From the NCBI RefSeq assembly GCF_019112525.1, contig NZ_CP077800.1:2418001-2482000 (forward strand): a DNA stretch of 64,000 bases, read 5' to 3'. The DNA comes from Modestobacter sp. L9-4 (lineage in GTDB: Bacteria; Actinomycetota; Actinomycetes; Mycobacteriales; Geodermatophilaceae). The position numbers were made by a program, and so were the translations under genes. Below, one piece after another: positions 23,912 to 33,958 of the stretch. Each line of letters begins with the position of its first letter. Within the stretch, counting starts at the first letter, position 1. The notes beneath the pieces are model-generated. The model saw nothing but the letters and a program-made list of their open reading frames with translations, had not been told where the DNA came from and did no database searches.

Positions 23912-25776
23912 CCCGCCGCCGGCTCCCGGCGGTCCTGCTGGCAGCAGCGGCCCTGTGGGCCGTCGTCCCGGCGGGGGTCGCGTCGGCACACCCGCTGGGC
24001 AACTTCACCGTCAACCACTACGACCACCTGGAGCTCGCGCCCGGCGAGGTGCGGCTGACCGCGATCGTCGACCGGGCCGAGATCCCGACCGCCCAGCTGC
24101 TGCCCTCGATCGCCGCCGGGGACGTGCTCACCGAGGCGGAGGCCGCCACGGCGGCCGAGCCCGAGTGTGCCGAGGTCGGTGCCGCCGTCCAGGTCTCCGT
24201 CGACGGTCGGGCCCTGGAGTGGAGGGCCACCGGCAGCACGCTGGAGACCGTCCCAGGCGCTGCCGGGCTGCCGACCCTCCGGCTGAGCTGCGGGTTCCGG
24301 GCCGAGGCCGACCTCGACGGCGAGTCACAGGTCAGCGCCGCCGACACCTACCTGACCGACCGGGTCGGCTGGCGGGAGATGACCGCCGTCGGTGACGGGG
24401 TGGCCCTCCTGGACTCCCCGGTGCCCGTGGCCAGCGTCAGCGACGAGCTGCGCACCTACCCGGTGGACCTGCTGGCCTCCCCGGTCGACGTGCGGTCGTT
24501 CACCGTCGCGACCCGGCCGGGGGTGACCACCGGCACCGGCGCCACCATCGTCCCCGGCTCCGGGGACCCGTTCACCGACGTCGTCGCCGGGCTGGACCGA
24601 CGGTTCGAGGGGCTGATCGGCTCCGACGACCTGACCGTGGCGGTCGGCGCGCTGGCCGTGCTGCTCGCCGTCCTCCTCGGCTGCGGCCACGCCCTGCTCC
24701 CGGGACACGGCAAGACCGTGATGGCCGCCTACCTGGCCGCCCGCCGGGGGCGCAGCCGCGACGCCGTCGTCGTCGGTGCGACCGTCACCGCGACCCACAC
24801 GGTGGGCGTGCTCGTGCTCGGGCTCGCCATCTCGGTGTCCAGCTCGCTCGCCGGTGACCAGGTCATCCGCTGGCTCGGGGTCGCCAGCGGGCTGCTCGTC
24901 GCCGGCATCGGACTGTCCATGCTCCGCGGCGCCCTGCGCCGGCGGCCCGCGGTCGGGGCGTCGGCCATCGACACGGTCCCCGAGGCAGTGCTCGTGGCCG
25001 CCGCGAGCGGCTCGAGCCGGGACGTCGCCCGCGCAGCTGTGCCGCACACGCACCCGCACGGCGACCACGACCACCCGCACGACGGCGGCCACGAGCACCT
25101 GCACCCCCACCCGCACCCGGACGCTGGTGGCCACGACCACCAGCATCCGCACGAGCACCCGCACGACGGCGGCCACGACCACCCGCATCCGCACGAGCAC
25201 CCGCACGACGGCGGCCACGACCACCCGCATCCGCACGAGCACCCGCACGACGGCGGCCACGACCACCCGCATCCGCACGAGCACCCGCACGACGGCGGCC
25301 ACGACCACCAGCACGACCACCCGCACCCGCACGAGGGCGCGCACGATCACCCGCACAGCCGCGGCAGCTGGTGGTCCGGCGGGCACGACCACGGGCCCGG
25401 CGGGCACACGCACGGACCCGGTGGACACACCCACGGGCCGGGCTCGGGACGCAGTGGCCTGGTCGGCATGGGCATCGCCGGCGGCCTGGTGCCCAGTCCA
25501 TCGGCGCTGCTGGTGCTGCTCGCCTCGATCGGCCTCGGCCGCACCGTGTTCGGCGTCGTGCTCGTGCTGGCCTACGGGCTGGGCATGGCCGGCACCCTGA
25601 CCGTCGTCGGCCTGCTGCTGGTGAAGCTGCGCGGCCGGCTGGAGCGGCGGGTCTCGGTCCTGGGCAGGTCCCGCGCGCTGGTCGCCGTCGTCCGGCTCGC
25701 GCCGGTGCTCACCGCGAGCCTGGTGCTCCTCGTCGGGCTGTCCCTCGCCGTCCGCGGCGCCCTGTACGGCGCCTGA
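23908..25776 (+). CDS. NicO/RcnA-type nickel-cobalt transporter with long His-rich loop
   Basis: A 622-residue protein. A signal peptide (1-27, ends GVASAHPLGNFTVNHY) precedes an extracytoplasmic domain (about 28-220). The membrane part opens with LLGCGHALLPGHGKTVMAAY (about 253-272), the metal motif of the NicO family, and the second half has GGLVPSPSALLVLLASIGLG. Between them, residues about 380-510 are a His/Asp/Gly-rich loop built from 14-residue repeats of HEHPHDGGHDHPHP. The family moves Ni2+ or Co2+; direction is not certain from sequence. GTG start overlaps the TPR stop (GTGA). Confidence 0.9.
   Translation: MTRRRLPAVLLAAAALWAVVPAGVASAHPLGNFTVNHYDHLELAPGEVRLTAIVDRAEIPTAQLLPSIAAGDVLTEAEAATAAEPECAEVGAAVQVSVDGRALEWRATGSTLETVPGAAGLPTLRLSCGFRAEADLDGESQVSAADTYLTDRVGWREMTAVGDGVALLDSPVPVASVSDELRTYPVDLLASPVDVRSFTVATRPGVTTGTGATIVPGSGDPFTDVVAGLDRRFEGLIGSDDLTVAVGALAVLLAVLLGCGHALLPGHGKTVMAAYLAARRGRSRDAVVVGATVTATHTVGVLVLGLAISVSSSLAGDQVIRWLGVASGLLVAGIGLSMLRGALRRRPAVGASAIDTVPEAVLVAAASGSSRDVARAAVPHTHPHGDHDHPHDGGHEHLHPHPHPDAGGHDHQHPHEHPHDGGHDHPHPHEHPHDGGHDHPHPHEHPHDGGHDHPHPHEHPHDGGHDHQHDHPHPHEGAHDHPHSRGSWWSGGHDHGPGGHTHGPGGHTHGPGSGRSGLVGMGIAGGLVPSPSALLVLLASIGLGRTVFGVVLVLAYGLGMAGTLTVVGLLLVKLRGRLERRVSVLGRSRALVAVVRLAPVLTASLVLLVGLSLAVRGALYGA
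25150..25311 (+). repeat. 42-bp coding tandem repeat (His-rich loop)
   Basis: Copies beginning with CACGAGCACCCGCACGACGG start at 25150, 25192, 25234 and 25276, exactly 42 bases apart and nearly identical in DNA; the fourth diverges near its end. Each encodes 14 residues. The near-identity at DNA level, including third codon positions, indicates recent expansion by slippage or unequal recombination. Confidence 0.92.
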
Positions 25777-25782
25777 GGAGCC

Positions 25783-25813
25783 GCCCTGCCGCCCACCGGG
25801 TGGGCAGCGGGGC
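25783..25813. terminator. Bidirectional hairpin between convergent genes
   Basis: GCCCTGCCGCCCACC at 25783-25797 pairs with 25799-25813 apart from one wobble and one mismatch. It fills the 48-base gap between the stops of the transporter and the acyl-CoA synthetase. Confidence 0.5.
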
Positions 25814-25824
25814 GCGGACGGGCC

Positions 25825-27453
<1,629 letters not shown>

Positions 27454-27488
27454 GTTGCCAGTGACGCGGCTCACGATCTACTGGTGGC

Positions 27489-28892
27489 GTGAGCAACGCA
27501 CCGAGAGTGGACGACGGGATCATCCAGGTCGACGGCGATCGGCTCGTGCTGCCCGACGGCAGCCCGATCGTGCTGCGCGGGGTCGGGCTGGGCGGCTGGA
27601 TGAACATGGAGAACTTCATCTCCGGCTACCCGGGGACGGAGTCCCAGCAGCGCGCGGCCCTGCGGAAGGCCCTCGGCGAGGAGGGGTACCAGCGCTTCTT
27701 CGACCGCTTCCTCACCGACTTCTTCGCCGACGCGGACGCCGAGCACCTGGCCTCGCTCGGCCTCAACTGCGTGCGCATCCCGTTCAACTACCACCACTTC
27801 GAGGACGACGACCGCCCCGGTGAGCTGAAGGAGGAGGGCTTCCGCCGCCTCGACCAGGCGGTGGAGGCCTGCGCGCGGGCAGGCATCTACTCGATCCTGG
27901 ACCTGCACGCCGTCCCCGGTGCGCAGAACCAGCACTGGCACAGCGACAACCCCACGCACTGGGCGCACTTCTGGACCCACCGGCACTTCCAAGACCGCGT
28001 CGTGCACCTGTGGGAGGCCCTCGCCGACCACTACCAGGACAACCCGTGGGTGGCCGGCTACAACCCGGTCAACGAGCCCGGCGACGCCGTCGGCGAGGCG
28101 ATCGGCCCGTTCTACCGGCGGCTGGAGAAGGCCATCCGGGCGGTCGACCCCCGGCACGTGCTGTTCCTGGACGGCAACCGGTACTCCACCCAGTTCGACC
28201 AGCTCGGCGACCCGCTGCCCAACACCGTCTACACCGCGCACGACTACGCGCTGCCCGGCTTCGCCGACGGCGGGCCCTACCCGGGCGTCAGCCGTGGGGA
28301 GTTCGTCGACCGCGACGTCGTCGAGGCGACGTTCCTCGAGCGGACGGCGTACATGCGCCAGACCGGGACGCCGATCTGGGTCGGTGAGTTCGGCCCGGTC
28401 TACACCGGCGACCCCGAGCGCGACGCCATGCGGTACCAGCTGCTGGCCGACCAGCTGGAGGTCTACCGCGAGCACGGCGCCAGCTGGGCGCTGTGGACCT
28501 ACAAGGACATCGGCCTGCAGGGCCTGGTCACGGTGCCGCCGTCCGCGCCCTACCAGCAGCGCATCGCCCCGGTGCTGGAGAAGAAGGCCCGCCTCGGCGT
28601 GGACTCCTGGGGGTCGACCGACGCCGGTGTCCGCGACGTCCTGGGGCCGCTGGAGGAGCTGTTCACCCGCGAGTTCCCCGACTTCCAGCCCTACCCGTGG
28701 GGCCAGCACCGCTGGCTGCACGGCATCGTGCGGCACGTGGCGCTCGCCGAGGCGATGGTCGGTGACTTCGGGCGGGTCTTCGAGGGCGTCACCCCCGACG
28801 AGGCGGCGGAGCTCGCCGGCGACTTCGCCTTCGACCGCTGCACCCAGCGGGAGCAGCTCGCCCAGCTGCTGCGGGCGTCCTCGGCCTCCTGA
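27489..28892 (+). CDS. Glycoside hydrolase family 5 protein (cellulase/exoglucanase-like), cytoplasmic
   Basis: A 467-residue (beta/alpha)8 hydrolase. Residues 30-60 (LRGVGLGGWMNMENFISGYP) resemble exo-beta-1,3-glucanase-type GH5 proteins. The acid/base Glu is in GYNPVNEPGD (about residue 197) and the nucleophile Glu in IWVGEFGPVY (about 302). There is no signal peptide, so it would act on an imported oligosaccharide or glycoside. The C-terminal 90 residues form a helical extension not needed for the barrel. It starts with GTG only 14 or 35 bases from the divergent acyl-CoA synthetase, depending on that gene's start. Confidence 0.88.
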   Translation: MSNAPRVDDGIIQVDGDRLVLPDGSPIVLRGVGLGGWMNMENFISGYPGTESQQRAALRKALGEEGYQRFFDRFLTDFFADADAEHLASLGLNCVRIPFNYHHFEDDDRPGELKEEGFRRLDQAVEACARAGIYSILDLHAVPGAQNQHWHSDNPTHWAHFWTHRHFQDRVVHLWEALADHYQDNPWVAGYNPVNEPGDAVGEAIGPFYRRLEKAIRAVDPRHVLFLDGNRYSTQFDQLGDPLPNTVYTAHDYALPGFADGGPYPGVSRGEFVDRDVVEATFLERTAYMRQTGTPIWVGEFGPVYTGDPERDAMRYQLLADQLEVYREHGASWALWTYKDIGLQGLVTVPPSAPYQQRIAPVLEKKARLGVDSWGSTDAGVRDVLGPLEELFTREFPDFQPYPWGQHRWLHGIVRHVALAEAMVGDFGRVFEGVTPDEAAELAGDFAFDRCTQREQLAQLLRASSAS

Positions 28893-28920
28893 GCTGCCGG
28901 TTCGTTCCAGCTCGCGGCAC

Positions 28921-28952
28921 GTCCCGGGGTCGGGCCAGCCCGACCCCGGGAC
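28921..28952. terminator. Terminator after GH5 gene
   Basis: GTCCCGGGGTCGGG at 28921-28934 is the inverse of 28939-28952 with loop CCAG, a 14-bp perfect stem 29 bases after the GH5 stop. The rest of the gap to 29078 holds only the GGGGAGCGACC ribosome site of the next gene. Confidence 0.75.
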
Positions 28953-29078
28953 ACCTGCTGGCGGCATCGTGGTCGCGTCCCGGTCCGCCCAGGCTGGGTG
29001 CGGGCGCCGTGCTGCGGCGTCCTGGCCCCGGCCGGTCCAGCAGAGGACCGGGTCCGGGGCCCGGTGCGGGGAGCGACC

Positions 29079-29897
29079 ATGAGGACCTGGCGACGGACGC
29101 GCGGCGACGCGGTGACCACGGGGGGCGTCGACCCGACGTCGGACGTGGTCTCCCTGACCGGGGTCGGCCGCACCTACGGCAGCGGTGATGCGACGGTGCA
29201 CGCCCTGCGGGACGTGACGGTCGGGATGCCGCGCGGGTCGTTCACGGCGGTGATGGGCCCCTCCGGCTCGGGCAAGAGCACGTTCCTGCAGGCCGCCGCC
29301 GGCCTGGACCGCCCGACCTCGGGCTCGGTGCGGATCGGTGGTACCGAGCTGACCGGGCTGTCGGAGGACGAGCTGACCCGGCTGCGGCGCGAGCGGATCG
29401 GGTTCGTCTTCCAGTCCTTCAACCTGCTGCCCTCGCTGACCGCGGCGGAGAACGTGCTGCTCCCGCTGCGGCTGGCCGGCCGGCCGGCGGGCCGGCGGGA
29501 CGCCGAGGCGGCCCTCGACCGGGTCGGCCTGGGCGCCCACGGGCACCGCCGCCCCGCGGAGCTGTCCGGTGGCCAGCAGCAGCGGGTGGCCATCGCCCGG
29601 GCGCTGGTCACCGCACCCGACGTCGTCTTCGGCGACGAGCCGACCGGTGCGCTGGACAGCGGGACGGCCGCCGACGTGCTCGGGCTGCTGCGCGGCATCG
29701 TCGACGCCGAGGGGGCGACCGTGGTGATGGTGACCCACGACCCGCTCGCGGCGTCCGTCGCCGACCGGGTGGTCTTCCTCGCCGACGGCGGGCTGGTCGC
29801 CGACCTGGACCACCCCTCGGTGCACGAGATCGCCGACCGGATGATCGCGCTGAGCCGCGGGGCCGGTGCGCTGGTCGCGACGGGGGCACGGGCATGA
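29079..29897 (+). CDS. ABC transporter ATP-binding protein (MacB/LolD type)
   Basis: A 272-residue ATPase with Walker [10 protein letters not shown] (about 66-74), [13 protein letters not shown]-loop, signature [16 protein letters not shown], Walker B VVFGDEPTGALDS and H-loop VMVTHDP. It is closely similar to the ATPase at 2768-3550 in order and sequence, so the two are paralogues. The ATG at 29079 follows GGGGAGCGACC. Its stop overlaps the permease start by four bases (ATGA). No sensor genes adjoin this copy. Confidence 0.94.
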   Translation: MRTWRRTRGDAVTTGGVDPTSDVVSLTGVGRTYGSGDATVHALRDVTVGMPRGSFTAVMGPSGSGKSTFLQAAAGLDRPTSGSVRIGGTELTGLSEDELTRLRRERIGFVFQSFNLLPSLTAAENVLLPLRLAGRPAGRRDAEAALDRVGLGAHGHRRPAELSGGQQQRVAIARALVTAPDVVFGDEPTGALDSGTAADVLGLLRGIVDAEGATVVMVTHDPLAASVADRVVFLADGGLVADLDHPSVHEIADRMIALSRGAGALVATGARA

Positions 29898-32419
29898 GCA
29901 ACGGCCTGGCCCGCGCCTCGGTCCGAGCCCGCCCGACCTCCTTCGCCGGGGCGTTCGTGGCGCTGCTGTTCGCCAGCATCGTCGTCTCGGCCAGCGCGCT
30001 GTTCCTGCAGAGCGGCATCACCCTCTCCGCCCAGCCGGTGCGCTACGCCGACGCCGCGGTGGTGGTCGCGGCCGACGACGAGGTGCGCCGGGGCGAGGGC
30101 GACTGGGAGACGACCATGCCGCTGGAGCAGCGCCCGCTCGTCGACGCCGCCCTGGCCGACCGGCTGGCCGCCGTCCCCGGCGTCGCCGCCGTCGTGCCCG
30201 ACGTGTCGGCCACCGTCACCGCGGGGACGGCGACCTGGTCGGCCGCGGGCTGGTCGCGCACCGCGCTGGAGCCGGGCGCGACCACCGTGGCCGGCGGCGG
30301 CCCGCGCCCCGGTGAGGTGGTGGTCAGCCCGGCGGCCGCCGCGGCCGCCGGGGTCGGGGTGGGCGACGCGCTGGAGCTGCGGACGCCGGGTGGCACCCGC
30401 GAGGTCACCGTGTCGGCCCTGCGCACGGTCGCCGGCGGCCCCGACGTCTGGGTCGCCGACGCCGACGCCGCGGCGGTCGCCGGCCACCCGGGCCGGGTCG
30501 ACGCACTCGCCGTCCGCGCGGTCGAGGGCACGTCGACGGCGCAGCTGCGCGGCGCGGTCCGGCAGGCGCTGGTCGGCGCCCCCGCACCGCCGACCGGGCT
30601 GGTGGTCGCGACCGGTGACGAGCGCGGCGAGGTCGAGACCGCCGGCTTCGGCGCCACGAAGGAGACGCTGACCGCGATCGGCGGCTCGCTGGGCGGCGTG
30701 CTGCTGATGGTCGCGCTGTTCGTGGTCGTGTCCACCACCTCGCTGGCGGTCGAGCAGCGCTCCCGCGAGCTGGCCCTGCTCCGCGCGATCGGCGCGACGC
30801 CCCGCCAGCTGCGGCGCACGGTGGCCACCGAGACCGCCCTGGTCGCCCTGCTGGCCGCCCCGCTGGGCCTGGCGCCGGGGCTGTTCCTGGCCCGCTGGCT
30901 GCTGGGCGCCATGACCGACCGCGGCTACCTGCCGCCCGGGCTCGCGCTGGACACCGGGCCGCTCGCGCTCCTGGGCACGGTGCTGATGGTGGCCGGCGCC
31001 GCGATGGCGGCCGGGCTGCTGGCCGCCCGCCGTCCGGCGCGGATCCGCCCGGCGGAGGCGCTGCGCGAGGCGAGCCTGGCCGGCAGCCGGCTCGGCCGGA
31101 CGCGCTGGGTGCTGGGCCTGACCGCACTGGCCGGCAGCGTGCCGCTGGCGATCGTGTCGGCGACCGTCCCCGGCGAGCTCGGCATGGGGCTGGCCGCGAC
31201 CGTGGTGCTCACCCTGCTCCTGGCCGTCGGCCTGCTCGGCCCCGTCGTCGCCGGGCTGGTGTCCCGGGTCGCCCGGCCGGTGCTCGACCGGCTCGGCGCA
31301 CCCGGCCGGCTGGCTGCCGCGAACGGCCGCAGCAACGCCCGCCGGCTCGGCTCGGCGATCACGCCGCTGGTCATGGCCGTCGCCTTCGCCGGCACGATGT
31401 CCATGCTCCAGGGCAGCGTCGACCGGGCCACCACGACCCAGCGCGAGGCCGCCGTCGTGGCAGACACGGTGGTCTCCGCCGGCCCGGCCGGGCTTCCGGT
31501 CGACCTCCCGGCGCAGGTGGCCGCGCTGCCCGGGGTCGGCGCCGCGGTCGGCGTGCTGCCCGGCTCGGTGGCGACCCCGTCGATGGGGGAGCTCCTGCCG
31601 CACACTGCGGCCGGGGTCACCGGCGACCCGGCCGTGCTCTCCCGCGCCCTCGACGTCGGCGTCCGGGACGGCGACCTCGCCGCCCTGCGCCCCGGCGGCG
31701 ACGGCACGGTCGCCCTCGACGTCCTGCTGGCCGACTCCCTCGACGCCCGCGTCGGCGCACCCGTCGAGCTGATCGCCCCCGACGGCGCGACGATCCGCCC
31801 CACGGTGGTGGCGCTCTACGGCCGGGGACTGGGCGTGGCCGCGGCGCTGCTGCCGGCCGAGACGCTGCGTCCGCACCTGACGACGCCGGTGCTCACCGAG
31901 CTGCTGGTGCGCCACGACGGCCCGGTGCAGACCGCCGACCTCACCGCACTGCGCACCGCGGTCGGTCCCTCCGCGCTCGTGGCCGGCCCCGGCCCGGACG
32001 GCGCGCCCCGGGCGGCCGACGGGGCCTCGGAGAGCTGGCTGGACACCGTGTTCGCCGTCGGCCTGGCCGGCTTCGCCGCGATCGCGGCGGCCAACACGCT
32101 GGTCATGATCACCCTGGCCCGGCGCCGCGAGGTGGGGCTGCTCGGCATGGTCGGCGCCACCCGCCGCCAGGTGCTGCGCACGGCCCGGCTGGAGGCCCTC
32201 GTGGTGGCCGGCGCCGCCGTCGTCCTGGGGGCGGTCATCGCCTGGGGCACCCTGCTGCCGTCGGTGCGCGGCGCGACCGGCGCCGGTCCGTACGTGCCGC
32301 CGCTGCTGACCGCGGCCGTGCTCGCCGGGGTGGTCGTACTGGCGCTGGTGTGCACCGGGCTGCCCACCCGGGTGGTGCTGCGCGGCGCCCGCGCGGGGTC
32401 GCCCGGTACACGTGAGTGA
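29894..32419 (+). CDS. MacB/FtsX-type ABC transporter permease
   Basis: An 841-residue membrane protein with an N-terminal helix, an extracytoplasmic domain (about 45-245), a three-helix FtsX domain containing EQRSRELALLRAIGATPRQL (about 289-308), a second helix block and domain, and a final FtsX domain with ARRREVGLLGMVGATRRQVL (about 736-755). It is translationally coupled to the ATPase before it. The architecture is that of an exporter or lipoprotein-handling system; no substrate can be named. A hairpin follows the stop. Confidence 0.93.
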   Translation: MSNGLARASVRARPTSFAGAFVALLFASIVVSASALFLQSGITLSAQPVRYADAAVVVAADDEVRRGEGDWETTMPLEQRPLVDAALADRLAAVPGVAAVVPDVSATVTAGTATWSAAGWSRTALEPGATTVAGGGPRPGEVVVSPAAAAAAGVGVGDALELRTPGGTREVTVSALRTVAGGPDVWVADADAAAVAGHPGRVDALAVRAVEGTSTAQLRGAVRQALVGAPAPPTGLVVATGDERGEVETAGFGATKETLTAIGGSLGGVLLMVALFVVVSTTSLAVEQRSRELALLRAIGATPRQLRRTVATETALVALLAAPLGLAPGLFLARWLLGAMTDRGYLPPGLALDTGPLALLGTVLMVAGAAMAAGLLAARRPARIRPAEALREASLAGSRLGRTRWVLGLTALAGSVPLAIVSATVPGELGMGLAATVVLTLLLAVGLLGPVVAGLVSRVARPVLDRLGAPGRLAAANGRSNARRLGSAITPLVMAVAFAGTMSMLQGSVDRATTTQREAAVVADTVVSAGPAGLPVDLPAQVAALPGVGAAVGVLPGSVATPSMGELLPHTAAGVTGDPAVLSRALDVGVRDGDLAALRPGGDGTVALDVLLADSLDARVGAPVELIAPDGATIRPTVVALYGRGLGVAAALLPAETLRPHLTTPVLTELLVRHDGPVQTADLTALRTAVGPSALVAGPGPDGAPRAADGASESWLDTVFAVGLAGFAAIAAANTLVMITLARRREVGLLGMVGATRRQVLRTARLEALVVAGAAVVLGAVIAWGTLLPSVRGATGAGPYVPPLLTAAVLAGVVVLALVCTGLPTRVVLRGARAGSPGTRE

Positions 32420-32435
32420 CCGGCCCGTTCTCGTC

Positions 32436-32464
32436 GGTGACGGCCCCTCGCGGGGGCCGTCACC
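32436..32464. terminator. Terminator after ABC exporter operon
   Basis: GGTGACGGCCCC at 32436-32447 pairs perfectly with 32453-32464 around TCGCG. It sits 17 bases after the permease stop and about 94 bases before the -35 box of the arabinose transport promoter. Confidence 0.65.
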
Positions 32465-32557
32465 CGTCCGGAGGACCCCCGTCCGGCATCGCCGCAGGCC
32501 GGGGCCCGGATGAACGGGCCGTTACGCGAACGTGACGGTGGACTTGGTCCTGCAGAC

Positions 32558-32586
32558 TTGACGGACCGGGGTTGTTAGCGCTCACA
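32558..32586 (+). promoter_or_regulatory. Promoter and LacI-type operator O1 of the arabinose transport genes
   Basis: TTGACG (32558-32563) is a good -35 box. Nine bases later, TGTTAGCGCTCACA (32573-32586) is a near-perfect palindrome with a central GCGC, the form bound by LacI/GalR repressors. It covers the region where the -10 box must lie. A matching arrangement precedes araB. Confidence 0.7.
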
Positions 32587-32651
32587 CTGTGTCGGCCCGC
32601 ACAGCGGCGGGCCTGCCGTCCTCCGGGTGGCAGATGTCTCGAAGGAGAGAT

Positions 32652-33791
32652 GTGGCAGTGAACAAGAAGCTCGGGCTGACCGCCCTGGGCGCGACTCTCG
32701 CGATCGGCCTCACGGCCTGTGGCGGCGGCGGCGCCGGCAGCAACGAGAGCACCGCGACCGCGGCCGCCGACGACCTGACCATCGGCGTCTCGATGCCGAC
32801 GCAGACCTCCGAGCGCTGGATCGCCGACGGCAACGCCGTCAAGTCCCAGCTCGAGAAGGCCGGCTACAAGGTCGAGCTGCAGTACGCGAACGACGACATC
32901 CCGACCCAGGGCCAGCAGATCGACCAGATGCTGACCCAGGGCGCCGACCTGCTGATCGTCGCGGCGATCGACGGCACCGCGCTCAGCAGCCAGCTCCAGG
33001 CCGCGGCCGACGCCAACGTCAAGGTCATCAGCTACGACCGCCTGATCCGTGAGACGCCGAACGTCGACTTCTACGTCAGCTTCGACAACTTCAAGGTCGG
33101 CGTCGCGCAGGGCACCGCCCTCCTGACCGGCCTCGGCGTCCTCAACGCCGACGGCTCCGCCGGCACCAAGACCGGGCCGTTCAACATCGAGCTGTTCGCC
33201 GGCTCGCTGGACGACAACAACGCCGGGTTCTTCTTCGACGGCGCGATGTCGGTGCTGCAGCCCAAGATCGACGACGGCACCCTCGTGGTGAAGTCGGGCC
33301 AGACCACGATCGAGCAGGCCGCCACCCTGCGCTGGGCCCAGGAGACGGCCCAGAAGCGCATGGAGGACCTCCTCACCGGCAGCTACAGCGACGGCACCAA
33401 GGTCGACGGCGTCCTCTCGCCCTACGACGGCATCTCGCGCGGCATCATCACCGCCCTGCAGGGCAACGGCTACACCACCCCGCTGCCGATCGTGACCGGC
33501 CAGGACGCCGAGATCGCCTCCGTCAAGCTCATCAACGACGGTGTGCAGTCCTCGACGATCTTCAAGGACACCCGCGCGCTGGCCTCGCAGGCCGTCACGG
33601 CCGCCGAGGCGTTCCTCAAGGACCAGACCCCCGAGGCGAACGACACCACCACCTACAACAACGGTGTGAAGGTCGTCCCGTCCTACCTGCTCCCCGTGGA
33701 GACGGTCTACAAGGCCGACATCCAGTCGAAGCTGATCGACTCCGGTTACTGGACGGCCGACGAGGTCGCCAAGGGCCAGGCCGACAAGTAG
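32652..33791 (+). CDS. chvE: Sugar ABC transporter substrate-binding lipoprotein (ChvE-like)
   Basis: A 379-residue lipoprotein: a basic N-terminus, a hydrophobic stretch and the lipobox LTACGG with the lipidated Cys at about residue 20. The mature part is a periplasmic-binding-protein fold of the ChvE/XylF group (DDLTIGVSMPTQTSERWIAD at the start and a hinge near KVISYDRLI). This multiple-monosaccharide group binds arabinose, galactose, glucose or xylose; the neighbouring araBDA genes favour L-arabinose. GTG at 32652 lies after AAGGAG; GTG 32658 is an alternative. Confidence 0.9.
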   Translation: MAVNKKLGLTALGATLAIGLTACGGGGAGSNESTATAAADDLTIGVSMPTQTSERWIADGNAVKSQLEKAGYKVELQYANDDIPTQGQQIDQMLTQGADLLIVAAIDGTALSSQLQAAADANVKVISYDRLIRETPNVDFYVSFDNFKVGVAQGTALLTGLGVLNADGSAGTKTGPFNIELFAGSLDDNNAGFFFDGAMSVLQPKIDDGTLVVKSGQTTIEQAATLRWAQETAQKRMEDLLTGSYSDGTKVDGVLSPYDGISRGIITALQGNGYTTPLPIVTGQDAEIASVKLINDGVQSSTIFKDTRALASQAVTAAEAFLKDQTPEANDTTTYNNGVKVVPSYLLPVETVYKADIQSKLIDSGYWTADEVAKGQADK

Positions 33792-33807
33792 GACCCGCGC
33801 ACGACCT

Positions 33808-33842
33808 GGCCGGGCCCGGCAGCACGTCTGCCGGGCCCGGCC
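33808..33842 (+). terminator. Hairpin between binding-protein and ATPase genes
   Basis: GGCCGGGCCCGGCAG at 33808-33822 is the exact inverse of 33828-33842 with loop CACGT. Hairpins here typically stabilise the binding-protein mRNA and reduce read-through, so the binding protein is made in excess over the ATPase and permease. Confidence 0.7.
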
Positions 33843-33958
33843 GCACCACCTCCCCCGGTCCTCCCGGGGCAGCCCGGGCGGCCGGGCACTCGTGATCTCA
33901 GGGCCGGGTGAAGAGACCCCGGCCCACCCATCCGGAAAGGGCGAGGACGACGGAGTCC

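Noticed and set aside
25150-25311. Regular 42-bp repeats as a possible CRISPR array
   Set aside because: There are no spacers between units; the repeats are in frame and encode a His-rich loop in the transporter.
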